Assembly: GCA_905116865.2 (NCBI GenBank)
Contig: CAJHNH020008455.1
Coordinates: 632,580 to 696,579 of the forward strand
Direction: 5' to 3'
DNA: 64,000 nt
Source: Candidula unifasciata
Taxonomy: Eukaryota > Mollusca > Gastropoda > Stylommatophora > Geomitridae
Shown here: piece by piece, positions 40,736-51,605 of the stretch
Numbering within the stretch: position 1 is the first letter of the stretch
How the letters are laid out: every line of letters starts with the position of its first letter
The notes under the pieces: generated by a model
What the model was told of the DNA's origin: nothing
Seen by the model: only the letters and a program-made list of their open reading frames with translations
The model's database searches: none
Translations under genes and position numbers: made by a program

Positions 40736-40889
40736 CTATTAACCAATAGACTCAGGAATCAAGTAAGAACAAAGAAGAAAATGTGTGCTGGTAGAACTAT
40801 GTCAGCAGAATACAGCAGCAATGGCTCTAAAATCGCATTGGATATTGCAGCAATGGTTCTGAAATATTGTGCTACCGGTGCCAAACATG

Positions 40890-41285
40890 GACCTTTACTA
40901 CAAATAATCTGCAGAAGATCGTAACAACAGAAATGAGATGTCGTAGGAGAGCTGCCGGTGTGACAAGAAGAGATAGAATCGAGAATAAAGAAATACATTA
41001 AAAGAAGACTGAGACTGGAACCAGTCATACAATTCATTAAAGAACAACAAATGAGATGGTTTGGCCACCTGACGAGAATGCCCTGGTACCAACTGCCACA
41101 GAGGGCCACGCTGAAGAAATATAATGAACACAGAGCAAGGGGAAGACCACGCAAGACATGGGGCGACACCATCATGAGCAACCTAGCAGAAATGAAGACC
41201 AACTTGTACAATACATTTGAAATAAAGCGCACAAAGATCCTTACATCTCACCCCAACACCTTGATGAGGTAAATTATGGAAGAGA
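40890..41285 (+). pseudogene. LINE tail fragment
   Basis: + strand: RRLRLEPVIQFIKEQQMRWF, GHLTRMPWYQLPQRATLKK and RARGRPRKTWGDTIMSNLAE. Same family as 56130-56420. Confidence 0.82.
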
Positions 41286-41499
41286 AATAAAAGGTTCTGA
41301 AATCGAAACGGATTTTGTAGCAATGGTGCTGAAATCGAACTGGATATTGCAGTATTGTCCTGAAATCGCAATCACTTATTGTGAAGACTATTTTGAGCGT
41401 GAGCGGGTCTTGCTAGTCACACTTGCCATGTGTTGTGATTGTCAGCCTCCTGGGAAGTGCTAAGAGTCGCAGGCTGATAAGGTGAATGCCAGAAGCAGG

Positions 41500-42090
41500 A
41501 AATACCGTTATAAGCTTAATGTGTGATTTAGAGAACTGGCTGCGTGCAGAGTGGCAAGCATCTGATTCAGTACGCAGCGTTTCGCAAAACCACCTTCATT
41601 TTTGTTTCAGAGTATGTTGGTGTGAAAGGTAATGAGAGAGCAGACACCATGGCTGGCAGTGCTACTATCACGAAGGAGCCCTCTATAAGCAGGCACTGCC
41701 ATGCGAGAGATTGAACGCTGTGAGGCTTTCAGTTTCGTGGACAATGATTTTTCACTACATAGACGACATACTCTGAGTGTACCAGTTGGCACCACGAGAC
41801 AGAAAAACCATACGGGAGCCACCCGTTATTACATCAACCAGAACACAATGGAAGTTGATAGCTTAAAAACCATACGGGAGCCACCCGTTATTACATCAAC
41901 CAGAACACAATGGAAGTTGTTAGCTTAAAAACTATACGGGAGCCACCCGTTATTACATCAACCAGAACACAATGGAAGTTGTTAGCTTAAAAACTATTGG
42001 AGACAAACTCAGGAGGAGATCGGAGCACTGATGTTCATGTCGGATGTGCATTGAAGGTGATCTCTTAAATGAGCAATGAACAAGAGTGGC
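41500..42090 (+). pseudogene. RNase H-bearing retroelement fragment
   Basis: Contains RVASI-type remnants, then EYVGVKGNERADTMAGSATI with the closing RNase H Asp. It continues through a 62-bp triplication to CSCRMCIEGDLLNE, comparable to the Cys-rich end of 20343-21031. Confidence 0.65.
41806..41999. repeat. 62-bp tandem repeat, 3 copies
   Basis: The block catacgggagccacccgtta recurs at 41809, 41871 and 41933 (last with one change). It lies within an RNase H-type fragment. Confidence 0.93.
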
Positions 42091-42179
42091 AAGCATACCC
42101 AGTCTGGTATAACCGTGACCTACTTCAGATCTAGACCTAAAGTAGGTCATGGCATAATCCATCATTGTGTGTGGGTAAG

Positions 42180-42450
42180 CAGAGCATATAAATTGTGCTA
42201 AATTCTTAACCCTAAACATGGTGGAGAATTGGCTCATAAAAAGCATTCTGTCCAAAAAGTGGAGGCCATGTTAAAAAGCATGGTGACGTGGGGGGAAACT
42301 GTTTTTTATTTTGGGGGAGGGTGTACAGTTTCCGGAAAAAATTGGCAGAGGCAGACCTCTGCAAAAGCGGATAGAAGATACCGAAGATGCATTGGTTATG
42401 AAAGCACACAGGGTTGGTGAATTGGCTACAGACAGCGATTTTCAGGCGGG
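42180..42450 (+). mobile_element. LINE tail fragment
   Basis: Inverse counterpart of 56600-56790; the + strand has tggctcataaaaagcattct gtcc and later GRGRPLQKRIEDTED in one frame. Strongly decayed. Confidence 0.5.
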
Positions 42451-42714
42451 CTGTGACAAGAGCCACATTCTGTAAAGAATCTGATGATGATAAAGCACTT
42501 GGGGGTCTTTGAACCTGAGGAATTAAGACCCATGGCTAGTGCTGTCGCCACGGACTGTGCAGGTTTAGGATTTTACTTTTGCAGAATAAAATCCACAACA
42601 TTAACGAGGATTCGAAAGAGTGTTTCCCACATGAAAGCCTTGCATTCTTAACCGCTCAGACAGCCGCTCTTCAACCTTTGTTATACAATCCCCGGGCAAT
42701 TGTAACAGTCTTTT

Positions 42715-42835
42715 TCTTCAGCATTCCGAGCTCTTGAGGTTCATTACTGCAGATGTCACCCGCCTCAATTCATCTCTGTGATTATTCCTCTTTTTCCAGT
42801 TGGTGACCCCAAGCTATGTTACGTTATTGCACACA
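42715..42835 (-). mobile_element. LINE tail fragment
   Basis: Matches the repeat at 32620-33020 (..attgctgcagatatcacc.. versus ..attactgcagatgtcacc..), but shorter. Confidence 0.5.
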
Positions 42836-42859
42836 AGGCATTCCTAGGGTAAGTAAAAA

Positions 42860-43112
42860 GTAAAGGACCCTTTTCCACCCCTTTCAGGTGTATTGAGTAT
42901 ATACTATATTTTATATACCAAACGGCACTTGGTGGGTGATGTGGTCAGCATCACGCCGGCCGCCTCTACTTCCCAGGACTGCACCTGGTACCCACTCAAG
43001 GCTGAGAGCCAATGTCATTTTTGACAAAAGTAGGGCCACCGCCAAGAACCGAACCCTCGACCTTCAGATCCGCAGACGAGCGTCTAGCCGCTAGACCAAG
43101 TCAGCTTCCCTT
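42860..43112 (-). mobile_element. tRNA-derived SINE, best-preserved copy
   Basis: The - strand begins gggaagctgacttggtctag cggctagacg (A box) and reaches ggtcgagggttcggttc (B box close to GGTTCGANTCC), then a 150-bp body. Transcribed by RNA polymerase III if active. Relatives at 665-930, 19875-20095, 58060-58240. Confidence 0.75.
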
Positions 43113-43214
43113 TCCTATGGTACCTCTTCTTATTGCTCCAATGATAGGTTAGAAGACGGTATAGGCGTGCTTTACCCAGTTTTACTCCCAGGTCATCTTT
43201 ACGGGTAGCTGAGT

Positions 43215-43480
43215 GAATTACAAAAGACAGTGATGTTGATACTTACTAGAGACAACGTTGCAAATACAGATCTTCATCTTAAGCGAACGAAAGAAGAAAA
43301 ATAAGAAATCCGGTCGTCAAGTGTTTGCAGATCTGCCTTATATTATCTCTCCGCAATCTATTTGGTCTGCCTTGTGGTCTGGTAAGACCATTCGACTCCC
43401 TTGTGTACACAGTTATTGCCTCTCTGACATATGATTTTCTCTCAATATGCCCCAGCCATTTCAGTCTATAAGCCTAATGA
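43215..43480 (-). mobile_element. LINE remnants
   Basis: 43215-43300 (+ strand) ends gcgaacgaaagaagaaaaat, the 3' terminus seen at 16752. 43310-43480 on the - strand reads LKWLGHIERKSYVREAITV and RPQGRPNRLRRDNIRQI, a LINE tail. Confidence 0.65.
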
Positions 43481-43856
43481 TGCCAGTGATCAATCGAGAT
43501 TTTAAACAGATTGTGAATTCCGTTGATCTCACTCTCCTTTCCCCGCTGTTTGCATCTTTGACAAGTTCAAAGAATAGACATTTGTTGCAATACTCTGTTT
43601 TTAAAAACTGTAATAAGGTTCATCTCTTTTAGTCGTGCTCCATATTTCAGAGCTATCTAAAACAAGGAAGAAATCTTATTGATTATAACATCAGTGTTAT
43701 ATCGCGAAAGGAAACAAGCACGTTGTTAACCAACAACGGAGTTACATTGTCTGCATCGCGAGCGGTTCCGTTTGATTGACTTCTGCCACTCAAACTCAAA
43801 CAACAGAACTTTACAGAACCCGGGTTGGTAGTTGTTCTTGAGTTCTGGGTGCTAGT

Positions 43857-43862
43857 TTCAAA
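43857..43862. promoter_or_regulatory. Possible CHR-like element upstream of CENP-M
   Basis: TTCAAA lies about 40 nt before the CENP-M start. It fits the TTYRAA cell-cycle homology region used by DREAM/MuvB at G2/M genes in animals. A hexamer occurs often by chance, so this is only a suggestion. Confidence 0.2.
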
Positions 43863-43902
43863 CGTTAGGGGTGGTTTACAGTCTAGACTGAGCAATTAAA
43901 TC

Positions 43903-44022
43903 ATGGAAATGGATGTTTCTTCGTTTTCGACTAGTTCCGTAGCGCAGTCAGATAGCCGCCCGACCAAATTTCTGCGTCCGTTCCACTCAATTAGAAATAT
44001 TTACGAACCCAGAACGATACTG
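43903..44022 (+). CDS. CENPM: CENP-M exon 1
   Basis: The ATG at 43903 opens 40 codons, MEMDVSSFSTSSVAQSDSRP through the end EPRTIL, with donor CTG|gtaggt. TIL aligns with the first beta-strand of the fold (human ATILLVG). An alternative start at Met3 cannot be excluded. Confidence 0.75.
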
Positions 44023-47000
44023 GTAGGTAGTTTATTTATTAGTATTACTAGTTAGTACTTTACTTTAGTCTTATCTTATGACTTATGTTTCAGATTTTCA
44101 GTTAATAAATACTATTAGTATACCTATTGTAGCCTGTCTTTGATTCCTGAAATCATCTCAGTTATAATTATATTATCAGTGTAACTTGTTTTTTTTTCCG
44201 CGTACCAAACAAGATTCAGTTCACCGATTATTTGAAATCAAAGAGAAGTTAGGTTAGATATGCTACAAATAGTAATTTGTACAATAGTGTTGATTAAAGA
44301 AGATGGTATCAGCTATCAGTGATAGTATCACAGAGCATACATCATATTTAGTGTATCCTTTGCAATTCACAGGTGCTAGCAGCAGAAAACTGCCTGAATG
44401 TTCCAGAGGATCTGAAAACATTTACAGAGGGTGACAATGGTGTTCATGTGTAAGCCATTTTTTGTTTAGCTCTCTTATGTCAGGGATCATGTTAATTCCA
44501 CGCTGACTTAAAGAAAACAAGTTTGTGTACTTGTCAGTATAATATTTATACTATAAATATGTGCTTCACAACTAGCAACTACTTCTTGATGATTGATGAC
44601 AAATTTTTTTGGGGCGTGTGAGGCTCATGTGTCTAGTTTTAGTGCATAACAATATGCTGATATCAGATAAATAAAATATATATGAAATAATATATGCGCA
44701 AAATTTTTTTTTCAAAAAGACACTCCTGTACATGGGGGGGGGGGGGGGTAAGCCTCCATGTTCCGGCGCCCCTGGTCATTGTTAGAGGGATGAGAAAAGC
44801 TTGGCGGTAAAAAAGGATGAAATACTATTACTGTCTTCCTAGATAGGTACTGCTTCTTCTTTCTTGTATGCAGAGCTTGTGGCTGTACTGGAAATCTGGA
44901 AAAATCCTTGAAAATAACAAAATAAAAAGTTAATGAATTTGGCAATGAGCCCTGTGTATAAACATATGTTGTTGTTTGTTTGTTTCTTGTGTTTAATGGT
45001 AGATAAAAGTGGTAATGTTTCTTTCTTGTAACAAGGAAGAAACAGTTGCAAAAACAAAAGAACAAAAAGTTAAAATTGTGAGTGAAGAAGATTGACCATG
45101 GCCTCTATTTATTCCCTTTGGTTTGATCTCTCTCGTCAGAACAGCTGGCCAGGTGTCAAGATCGTCATACAAAGCCCAAACTCTGTAGCTCCTGTGAGGA
45201 TCTCAGTAATAATTGCACTTGTGAACTGTTTATGTATTTTTGCTATATGAGCATAACATGATAGAAATGCAGTTGGTGTGTGAAGAATGAATGTCTAGAG
45301 GGACCAAATGTAAGATGAGCTTCCATTGAACTGCAGAGCTTCATTCATTTTTTTTTTTTCTAACTTTCATCCCAGCATCCGATGCACTTCTAGCATCTCA
45401 CCTTTGTCGGTGCATTTTCTGGATCTCAATGTCACCGTGAACTCTATAGGCCTCAGCAACTCGGTGTACTATAAGCCTACTGATTCCCATGCTTTTCTTC
45501 TCTACACATCCTCCCATCTCTCTTCCTGCAAGGACTCAATTCCTTTCTCCCAACTTCTACACCTCCGTGTCAGGAGACTATCATGCCGAGGCTCTTGTTT
45601 CCAAGCTTAAACGTCACCACAACATCCGCACCAACAATATTTTCCTCAGGCATCTCTCCATCCTTGAAGCCAACCCTACTGGCCTACAGGCATGATCGTA
45701 ACCTCAATGACATTCTAGTCAAGAGTTGGTTACGTCCCGCGTTTGAGTCCCACTTCAGCACGGTCTCTTGCCACAGACCTGTATGCAGGACCTGTCCATA
45801 TGTGGTCCAGGGGACTAGTCCAGAATTTCCGAACGCCCCTTCCACATACGTGAAGCATTCTATTGCACCAACCGCAATGTCATTTATACCGTCAACTGCA
45901 AGAGATGTGGCATGAAATACATTGGTGAAATGGGTCTACGGCCATTAAATCTAGCCACTGCAGCGACAGAGTCTGCAAGTCTCTTGAAAATCGCTTTACT
46001 TACACTTTGGGTACTTTAACACCTTCCGGACTAAATTACCTACACAGTTTCATTTAAACTCCTAGGAGATTGAACTGCCCACACATTTTTATCTCAAGCC
46101 CCCTGGTTATGGCCCCTGGTACTCCATAGGAGGTATTTATTCCCCTGGCCCACGCGTGTCGGCAAACTGCTGAGAAGTCTCGACCCAGCTGCTTCGAGAT
46201 ACCAAGTGATTTTGTGTATTTGTGTGGTATTGTTTGATTTGTGTATGTGCTGATGAAAGCTTCATAGCCGCAGCGTTCACGTTTTGTTTGTATTTGTTAT
46301 ATTGTGAAGCTTGCTAATATACTTTCGTTCGGTTTTATATCTTTTCTTGACTGTTCAGAAGTAATAGCAAAGTGCTGAATGTAAAAACTGCCTACTAAAA
46401 TCACACAAAAATGGATTTGTAGAACGTTTTGATAGGAGTTTATTCTGTGTTGCAGACGGTTCACTACGAAGCTGCCTTTGCCAAACCCTGGTGCTCATCC
46501 TCCCATAGATGTTGTGGTGCTGGTGTATAAAGTCTTCAACAAAGACAGGTATTGAGTCACCAGCTTTCTTCTTCTTCTGCCTCGTGACCCTCAGTGGAGC
46601 CTAGTCTTTTGACCATCTCATGCCAGGCACCTATGTTTGAAGATTTGTCCATAATTGCTTGGGTTTGGCTTCTAAGATTCTGTGCGTGATGATGTACCCA
46701 GACCAGATTCAATCCTTATGTTTTTGGTTATATCTTGTTCCCTGTGTGGGTTTCTGGGGCTTCATTTGGGAGAAAAAAGAATAGAATTGCTGGTTCTTAA
46801 CAAGCATGTTGTGAAAAGCTAACTGTTTGCTGAAATCAGATGTTTTGGGCTGAAAAGCGCGGATGTTGCAGCCATGCTTTAAACCGCAACACAGAATGCT
46901 TTCTGCCCTTTGCCTTCTTCCTCGATAAACGCCAAAGAAGAAACAGTTACTTTTTATGGCATGTCAGTGTTAACTGTTCTTTGCTTTACTTCTGAGTCCA

Positions 47001-50000
47001 AACTCCAAAACAAGGGATTGAGCCCAAAGATAAGGCAAATAATATCATGTTCTTTAGTTAAGTAGACTGTACTTTGCTGAGACAGAATTATCAAATTACT
47101 TCAGTTGTACTACAGTTAACGAGGTCATACCTACCTACTGTAGGAAATGTGTATATTATAATTTCATATTTACTCAGTCACAGCAGTATGAGGTTTGAAC
47201 AACAGATCAACATCATGGCACACGGGTATTAACCCATAAGTGCTCCGTTCTTCTTCTAACTCAAATTTGAGTCCGAAGAAGCTCAGCACAGTGCACACAC
47301 TGTAGCACCGGCAAGGATCCTGAAATTATTTGGGTAGATTTTCAAACTCCAAATTTTGCCCAGGAAGCGTTGTTAGGCTACTCTTTTCGATTTCCAACTG
47401 CCAATGGAGTTTTTACGTACGCATTAATGCACACGGGGGTCCAATCTCACTACCCAGAGACCAGGGGGAATTTATTAGAAGCTCAAGTCCATGTGAAAAA
47501 AACCGAGCCCTTTCCAGGGATTGAACCTGGAACCTCTAGCACTCAAGGCGGACACCATGCCTTGAGCAGTATGAGGTGGGGCAGTTAGCTGCGTCTGTTT
47601 CTTTCTTTTAGTTTTCGTCCCAGGCAATTTGCTGAAAATTGTCTAACACTCATTTTGAAAGGCTGGGACAACACCTGCTCTGTTCATTCATTTATCATGC
47701 TTTTGGGCCATCATGTGTCCCACATAAATCTCACAGTCTAAACCTCTCTTCATTGCTATCCTGTGCAGTCCTTTTCCTAGCGTGGATGGAATCGTCCAGT
47801 ATCTTTGGCCTCTTCCATCAGTGTTCTCGTAGACGTTTTCCTTTCTGTCCATCTGTTTCCTATTTCAGTGATTCTTTGCTGAATCTCTGCTCATTTTTTC
47901 CCAGGATGTGCCCAGAATAATGCTAATACAAAGTGGTTGTACAGACGTTTCTCTTATTTCGTCACCCGTCTTCATTTCATCACATGTTGTCTGTTTTCTC
48001 AAGAATGCATTTAAAATGTGTTCCGTCTGCAGTGGTTCGCAGATGTGGTTTTACAGAATTCTTAGAATTTCTTGGACAGCCAAAAAAGAGCAACTTAGAT
48101 GTTTTGAAAAAAGGGTGAGGGCTCAAAGACAACTTCTCACAAACATTGGAAAGAGACCGTCATCACTGTTTTGTCATGTCATGAGAAAAAAACAAACTGA
48201 AATATGTTGTGACCTCTGGAAAGATCTGTGGAAAGAGAGGCAGAGAAAGACTACGTGAGGCGATTTGTGACAGCCTTTTGTCATGACCTGGAAGAGGGTC
48301 AACACAAGAACTGATACATGCTATTGAAGATTGCCGATTGTGGAGAGGCATGATCACTCATGCAAGTCAGCAAGGCACTTGATGGTGGTGATGGTCTTTA
48401 GTGGTTCTTTGTACTAGTCTGAAAAGTATCCTGTCACTACTGGGGCCCGAATCTGGGCCATTGTTTTGGTAAGCAAGCGCAAAGACCATTGTAAGACATG
48501 GCCACTGTGTTGTAAAGGCAAATATGTCAGCTGTTGCAGACAAGCAACTCCTCTATAAGACTGTCTCATCTAGACAAATTATTTGTCTTAGGCAGATAGT
48601 CATTTCAGACATTTTACTTTCCCTCCAGCCTCAAGACCATCAAAGACAGTATACGCTATATTGATGTTCGCTATCTTGTTGGAAAATGTTTCATTTTGGC
48701 AACATCAGGTATGTTGAAACTGTTGATCACGTGTCATTATATAAACAGTCTTAAGAAGAGGAAGAGGTGGTGGTGCATAGGCAGGCTACACCATGCTTGT
48801 ATTGGTCAGTTAGTTAGTTAGTCAGGATCCCAGCAGACGGGTCGTCCCAAAACTGCTCCATTCCTGTGCCAGTGAAAATCACACAAAATGTCCTTCACTG
48901 TCCTATTGAAAACTAATGAAATACTTGTCAGTCCCAGCAGAATCTTGAAGCTTGCACAAGCAAAGTAAATATGCATAAGGCAGCTGTCCCACACCAGAAT
49001 TGCCGCTCACTCTTAGTGCACACAGTCAGTCACAAAAGCTGGCATTGCAGCCGCAAAAGTACATACATGCCTTTCTAAACGTAATCGGCGGCCAACTATT
49101 TTAGTGATGTCAACAACACAACAGGGAAAAAAATATTTTTCATGAAATCCACAGCGGTTTGACAGACTGGTGTAGCCAATATGTGTGTCCCAGTTATGAC
49201 GTTTTTTTTTAGGTTGGACAGGCTATCTGGGGCCATCCAGATTAAGAATCCAAAATCTCTCAATGTCACTACATATGACATGCGTGGTTGGTTACAGTGT
49301 TTTTATACTTCTTTAACGTGGGCCACGCTAGCGCAGTCGATAGGAGACTCACTTTCGAATCTAACTGCGACTCACTGCAGCCCACGGCTGGTGTTTGAAA
49401 CCGGGCAGTTCCTGGGGTTCACCCAGCCTCTAGGAAATGGGTACCAAAGTTAACACTCTGGTGTAAATGGAGGAACGTCGCTGTAGCTACAGAGTTTCGT
49501 GCGGACGGCGACACAGGCAGACAGTTTCTTATCAGCTGTCGGTACTGGTGGCAGAGCACTTATGGTTTACAACCGCGTGCAATAACGCTAGTTCACATCT
49601 CTCGACTTTACCTTTTTATACTTCTTTAACTCTTGTTTGCCCTGAGACATTGCAAACCTAGCATATCTTTCAGTGGCTCAACCCCATAAATGCTGCTTAA
49701 CTGGCATTTATTGCCAAATGGTCAGTTGGATTCACAAGAGTGGCAAGAATTTAAAGTTGGGATTCAGGATTTTGAGATTTATGACGATGTTCTAGAGGAA
49801 GATGACTTGAATGTTTTTGAATAAATGTAGATATTTATGTCTGAAAAACTGGATTGGATTTTATACATGATATTGAAACAACTGCACAGAAAAGAATCAT
49901 CATCATAATCCTGTACCACTGCGTGTTGTTGGGTCACCAGCTGCTGCTGACTCTGATCAGCTCACTCCACCTTTGGCGGTCATTTGCTGCTGACTGTCTG

Positions 50001-50572
50001 ATCAGCTCACTCCACCTTTAGCGGTCAGTTGCTGCTGGTTGTCTGATCAGCTCCCTCCACCTTTGGCGGTCAGTTGCTGCTGGTTGTCTGATCAGCTCAC
50101 TCCACCTTTGGCGGTCAGTTGCTGCTGGTTGTCTGATCAGCTCCCTCCACCTTTAGCGATCAGATATGATGGAATTCATAGTTGCATGCCTAAGGCCTGT
50201 CCAGTCAGTAAAGTTCTGTATCCAGGTCTCTCTTGGTCTGCCTCTTCTCCTCTTCAGCACCCTGTAGTATTGTTTTTGAGAGGCCATTAGATCTTACTTC
50301 ATGTCCATACCATTAATTACACAGGTAAGAATAGAATGGTAGGATAAACTGCAAGCACTGTGTGACAAATAAATGGCATACCATGATGTTGATGAAATTG
50401 TCTGTCTACTTTCCAGAATCCAGATGGAAAAGGACTGGCTCGACTGCAGTTACCCTCCAGCCTGATGTCTGTCTACTGTCCTCCTATTGGAAGTGACGTG
50501 AACAGTTTGATTATCAATGCAGCTATCGCCAGAGGGTCACATCTGCTGGCAGATGCTTCGACAGCGCAGTAA
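43903..50572 (+). CDS. CENPM: Centromere protein M (CENP-M), complete gene span, 6 exons
   Basis: Exons 43903-44022, 44373-44449, 46456-46548, 48629-48708, 49213-49286 and 50417-50572 join in frame and give 199 residues (human CENP-M is about 180). Diagnostic stretches are PPIDVVVLVYKVFNKD and IDVRYLVGKCFILATS, matching the human strand-helix segments RIDLIVFVV and [11 protein letters not shown]. CENP-M has a small-GTPase-like fold that does not bind nucleotide; it sits in the CENP-H/I/K/M part of the CCAN at the inner kinetochore. No P-loop (GxxxxGKS/T) is present, as expected for this pseudo-GTPase. The N-terminus is about 30 residues longer than human and Ser-rich. All exon phases agree, so the gene appears intact. 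Intron 2 contains a dead Penelope element and intron 3 a SINE and a LINE tail. Confidence 0.85.
44373..44449 (+). CDS. CENPM: CENP-M exon 2
   Basis: Acceptor caattcacag, donor CATGT|gtaagc. It encodes VLAAENCLNVPEDLKTF then TEGDNGVH, plus two bases of a split Val. Where a true GTPase would have its P-loop there is no GKS/T, as in vertebrate CENP-M. Confidence 0.78.
45360..46060 (+). pseudogene. Penelope-like element, RT thumb and GIY-YIG endonuclease, decayed
   Basis: Successive frames read HFLDLNVTVNSIGLSNSVYY and KPTDSHAFLLYTSSH, the C-terminal RT region of Penelope elements (FLD..I, YRKPTD), then IFLRHLSI, then CHRPVCRTCPYV, and at about 45895-45945 MKYIGEMGLR, the GIY-YIG-type motif region. 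At least three frame changes. Lies in intron 2 of CENP-M, same strand. Confidence 0.75.
46456..46548 (+). CDS. CENPM: CENP-M exon 3
   Basis: Acceptor gtgttgcag, donor AG|gtattg. It encodes RFTTKLPLPNPGAHPPIDVV and then VLVYKVFNKD with split codons at both ends. This is the best-conserved segment, the hydrophobic strand followed by a helix start. Confidence 0.88.
46549..47190. other. CENP-M intron 3, first part
   Basis: No repeat or coding pattern that I can name. Confidence 0.35.
47195..47590 (-). mobile_element. tRNA-derived SINE, 380-bp family
   Basis: The - strand starts near a tRNA-like head with A box (..atggtgtccgccttgagtgc..) and B box ggttcaatccc. A second copy with the same full body lies at 52395-52745. 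Confidence 0.8.
48030..48360 (+). pseudogene. LINE tail fragment
   Basis: + strand: RILRISWTAKKEQLRCFEKR, RQLLTNIGKRPSSLFCHVMR and ERQRKTT. This is the tail (FGHVMRR.. family) from which the 27-bp minisatellite is derived. Lies in CENP-M intron 3. Confidence 0.8.
48629..48708 (+). CDS. CENPM: CENP-M exon 4
   Basis: Acceptor tccctccag, donor TCAG|gtatgt. It encodes LKTIKDSIRYIDVRYLVGKC then FILATS. It aligns with human [27 protein letters not shown]. Confidence 0.88.
49213..49286 (+). CDS. CENPM: CENP-M exon 5
   Basis: The acceptor is a T-run plus ag, the donor GTG|gttggt. In the frame required by both neighbouring exons it reads WTGYLGPSRLRIQNLSMSLH then MTCV. Conservation is weak but the length and the SLHMTCV strand fit human SPLLYCDLE. 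A second open frame here looks more protein-like but breaks both junction phases. Confidence 0.65.
49318..49510 (+). mobile_element. tRNA-derived SINE fragment
   Basis: gtgggccacgctagcgcagt and then ggtgtttgaaaccgggcagt give a tRNA-like A/B box order. In CENP-M intron 5. Confidence 0.5.
49935..50165. repeat. 45-bp tandem repeat, 5 copies
   Basis: ctgatcagctcactccacct recurs at 49953, 49998, 50043, 50088 and 50133, each followed by ttggcggtcagttgctgctg. In CENP-M intron 5. Confidence 0.95.
50417..50572 (+). CDS. CENPM: CENP-M exon 6 and stop
   Basis: Acceptor actttccag; 51 codons NPDGKGLARLQLPSSLMSVY, CPPIGSDVNSLIINAAIARG and SHLLADASTAQ, then TAA. It aligns with the last helices of human CENP-M (MAQRLVRVLQ, GVSALNLLSLLR). 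Confidence 0.8.
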   Translation, partial: NPDGKGLARLQLPSSLMSVYCPPIGSDVNSLIINAAIARGSHLLADASTAQ

Positions 50573-50739
50573 ATTCTGGAGTCTCGTCACAGAACTTGTG
50601 CTTTCAGATAGAAATAGAGCATCCATACCACAAGTGACAAGTTACCACAAGGGAAATACAGTTTGGCTTTGAATCGTGTTGCAGCTGGAACCATCAGTAT
50701 GGGAACCATTTGTTGGCCACTGATGAAGGGGACAGGGTA

Positions 50740-50825
50740 CAATTGGGGAAAGTCCAGAGTACAGTTGGGAATGTCCAGAGTACAACTGGGAATGTCCCAA
50801 TTACAATTGGAATGTCCAGAATACA
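50740..50825. repeat. 21-bp tandem repeat, about 4 copies
   Basis: Variants of gtccagagtacagttgggaat. Confidence 0.85.
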
Positions 50826-50924
50826 AGGAAGTCTACTTGAATACTTTCTACTGTGTGCTGCCTCACTGGAACTGAAGTCTGGTCTGCAGGTAGATTTCAG
50901 CACAACCAAGTGGCAATTCTGATC

Positions 50925-51090
50925 TATCTTCGCCATGTGGGTTCTGTAGCCCGATTGTATGAAGAAAAACAATTACAGACCCCCTTCCCCCCCAACAAGC
51001 ATGTTCTAAAAGTAGACTAATTAAGGGTGTTTCCTTCAGAGTGCAGCTGCCTGAAAAGTGAGGAACAGTCTGCTTGCACATAAGCCAGAT
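50925..51090 (-). repeat. Dispersed 280-bp repeat family, copy 4 (inverted)
   Basis: On the - strand ..cagactgttcctcacttttc.. and ..acatgcttgttgggggggaa.. match the family. It is lodged in an RNase H-type fragment that resumes at about 51095. Confidence 0.65.
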
Positions 51091-51094
51091 TTTG

Positions 51095-51315
51095 GGAGCG
51101 AGTAAACAGTGCGGAGGTGCAGATAGATCACTAAGGACAATGACGCTGCAAGGAGTTACCTGGGGATGTGGGCGATGTTTAACACTCAGGGAAAAGATGG
51201 GACGAATATACAACCAGACAGTTACTGGTACCATCAGGATTGGAACTCTTCGCTTGCTGCTGAAGATGGGGAGTGTCCTGAGTGCTGTGATGTTGATTCT
51301 TAATTCAACATTTAA
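51095..51315 (+). pseudogene. RNase H-retroelement C-terminal fragment
   Basis: + strand [20 protein letters not shown] and GTLRLLLKMG match [20 protein letters not shown] at the end of the 20343-21031 frame. Its final Cys-rich motif is frame-shifted. Confidence 0.7.
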
Positions 51316-51324
51316 CCATCTTAT

Positions 51325-51605
51325 TCTTCTTTGCGTTCACCAGCTGTAAATTCCGGCAGAAAATTCTGGTTGTTCGTCCACTTCTGGACTTATGTCTTGT
51401 TTCCGAACCTGAGTATTGTGTGCATTTCCATTTCACAGATCTGGCTTAGTTTTATGCAGACTATTAGTCCTTGCCTCTCAATCAGATGCACTCTGACTCC
51501 AAAGGAAGCCCCCAATTAGTCAACTCCTACCACATGCTTGTTGCGGAGGCAGTGAGTATTCTTGTTTTCTCCAAAATGGGGTCCCAGAACCCATTTGGGG
51601 AATAT
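51325..51605 (+). repeat. Dispersed 280-bp repeat family, copy 5
   Basis: Nearly full length, from caccagctgtaaattccggc to cagaacccatttggggaat. Confidence 0.8.

Noticed and set aside
42860..43112. Functional tRNA gene
   Set aside because: A and B boxes are present but no cloverleaf with a plausible anticodon arm and acceptor stem; the body and multiple copies indicate a SINE.
44712..45065. 117-codon frame on the - strand in CENP-M intron 2
   Set aside because: Low-complexity and homopolymer-driven; no domain recognised.
49220..49286. Alternative CENP-M exon 5 frame (IQIKNPKSLNVTTYDMR)
   Set aside because: It needs phases that neither the exon 4 donor nor the exon 6 acceptor supplies; the other frame fits both.
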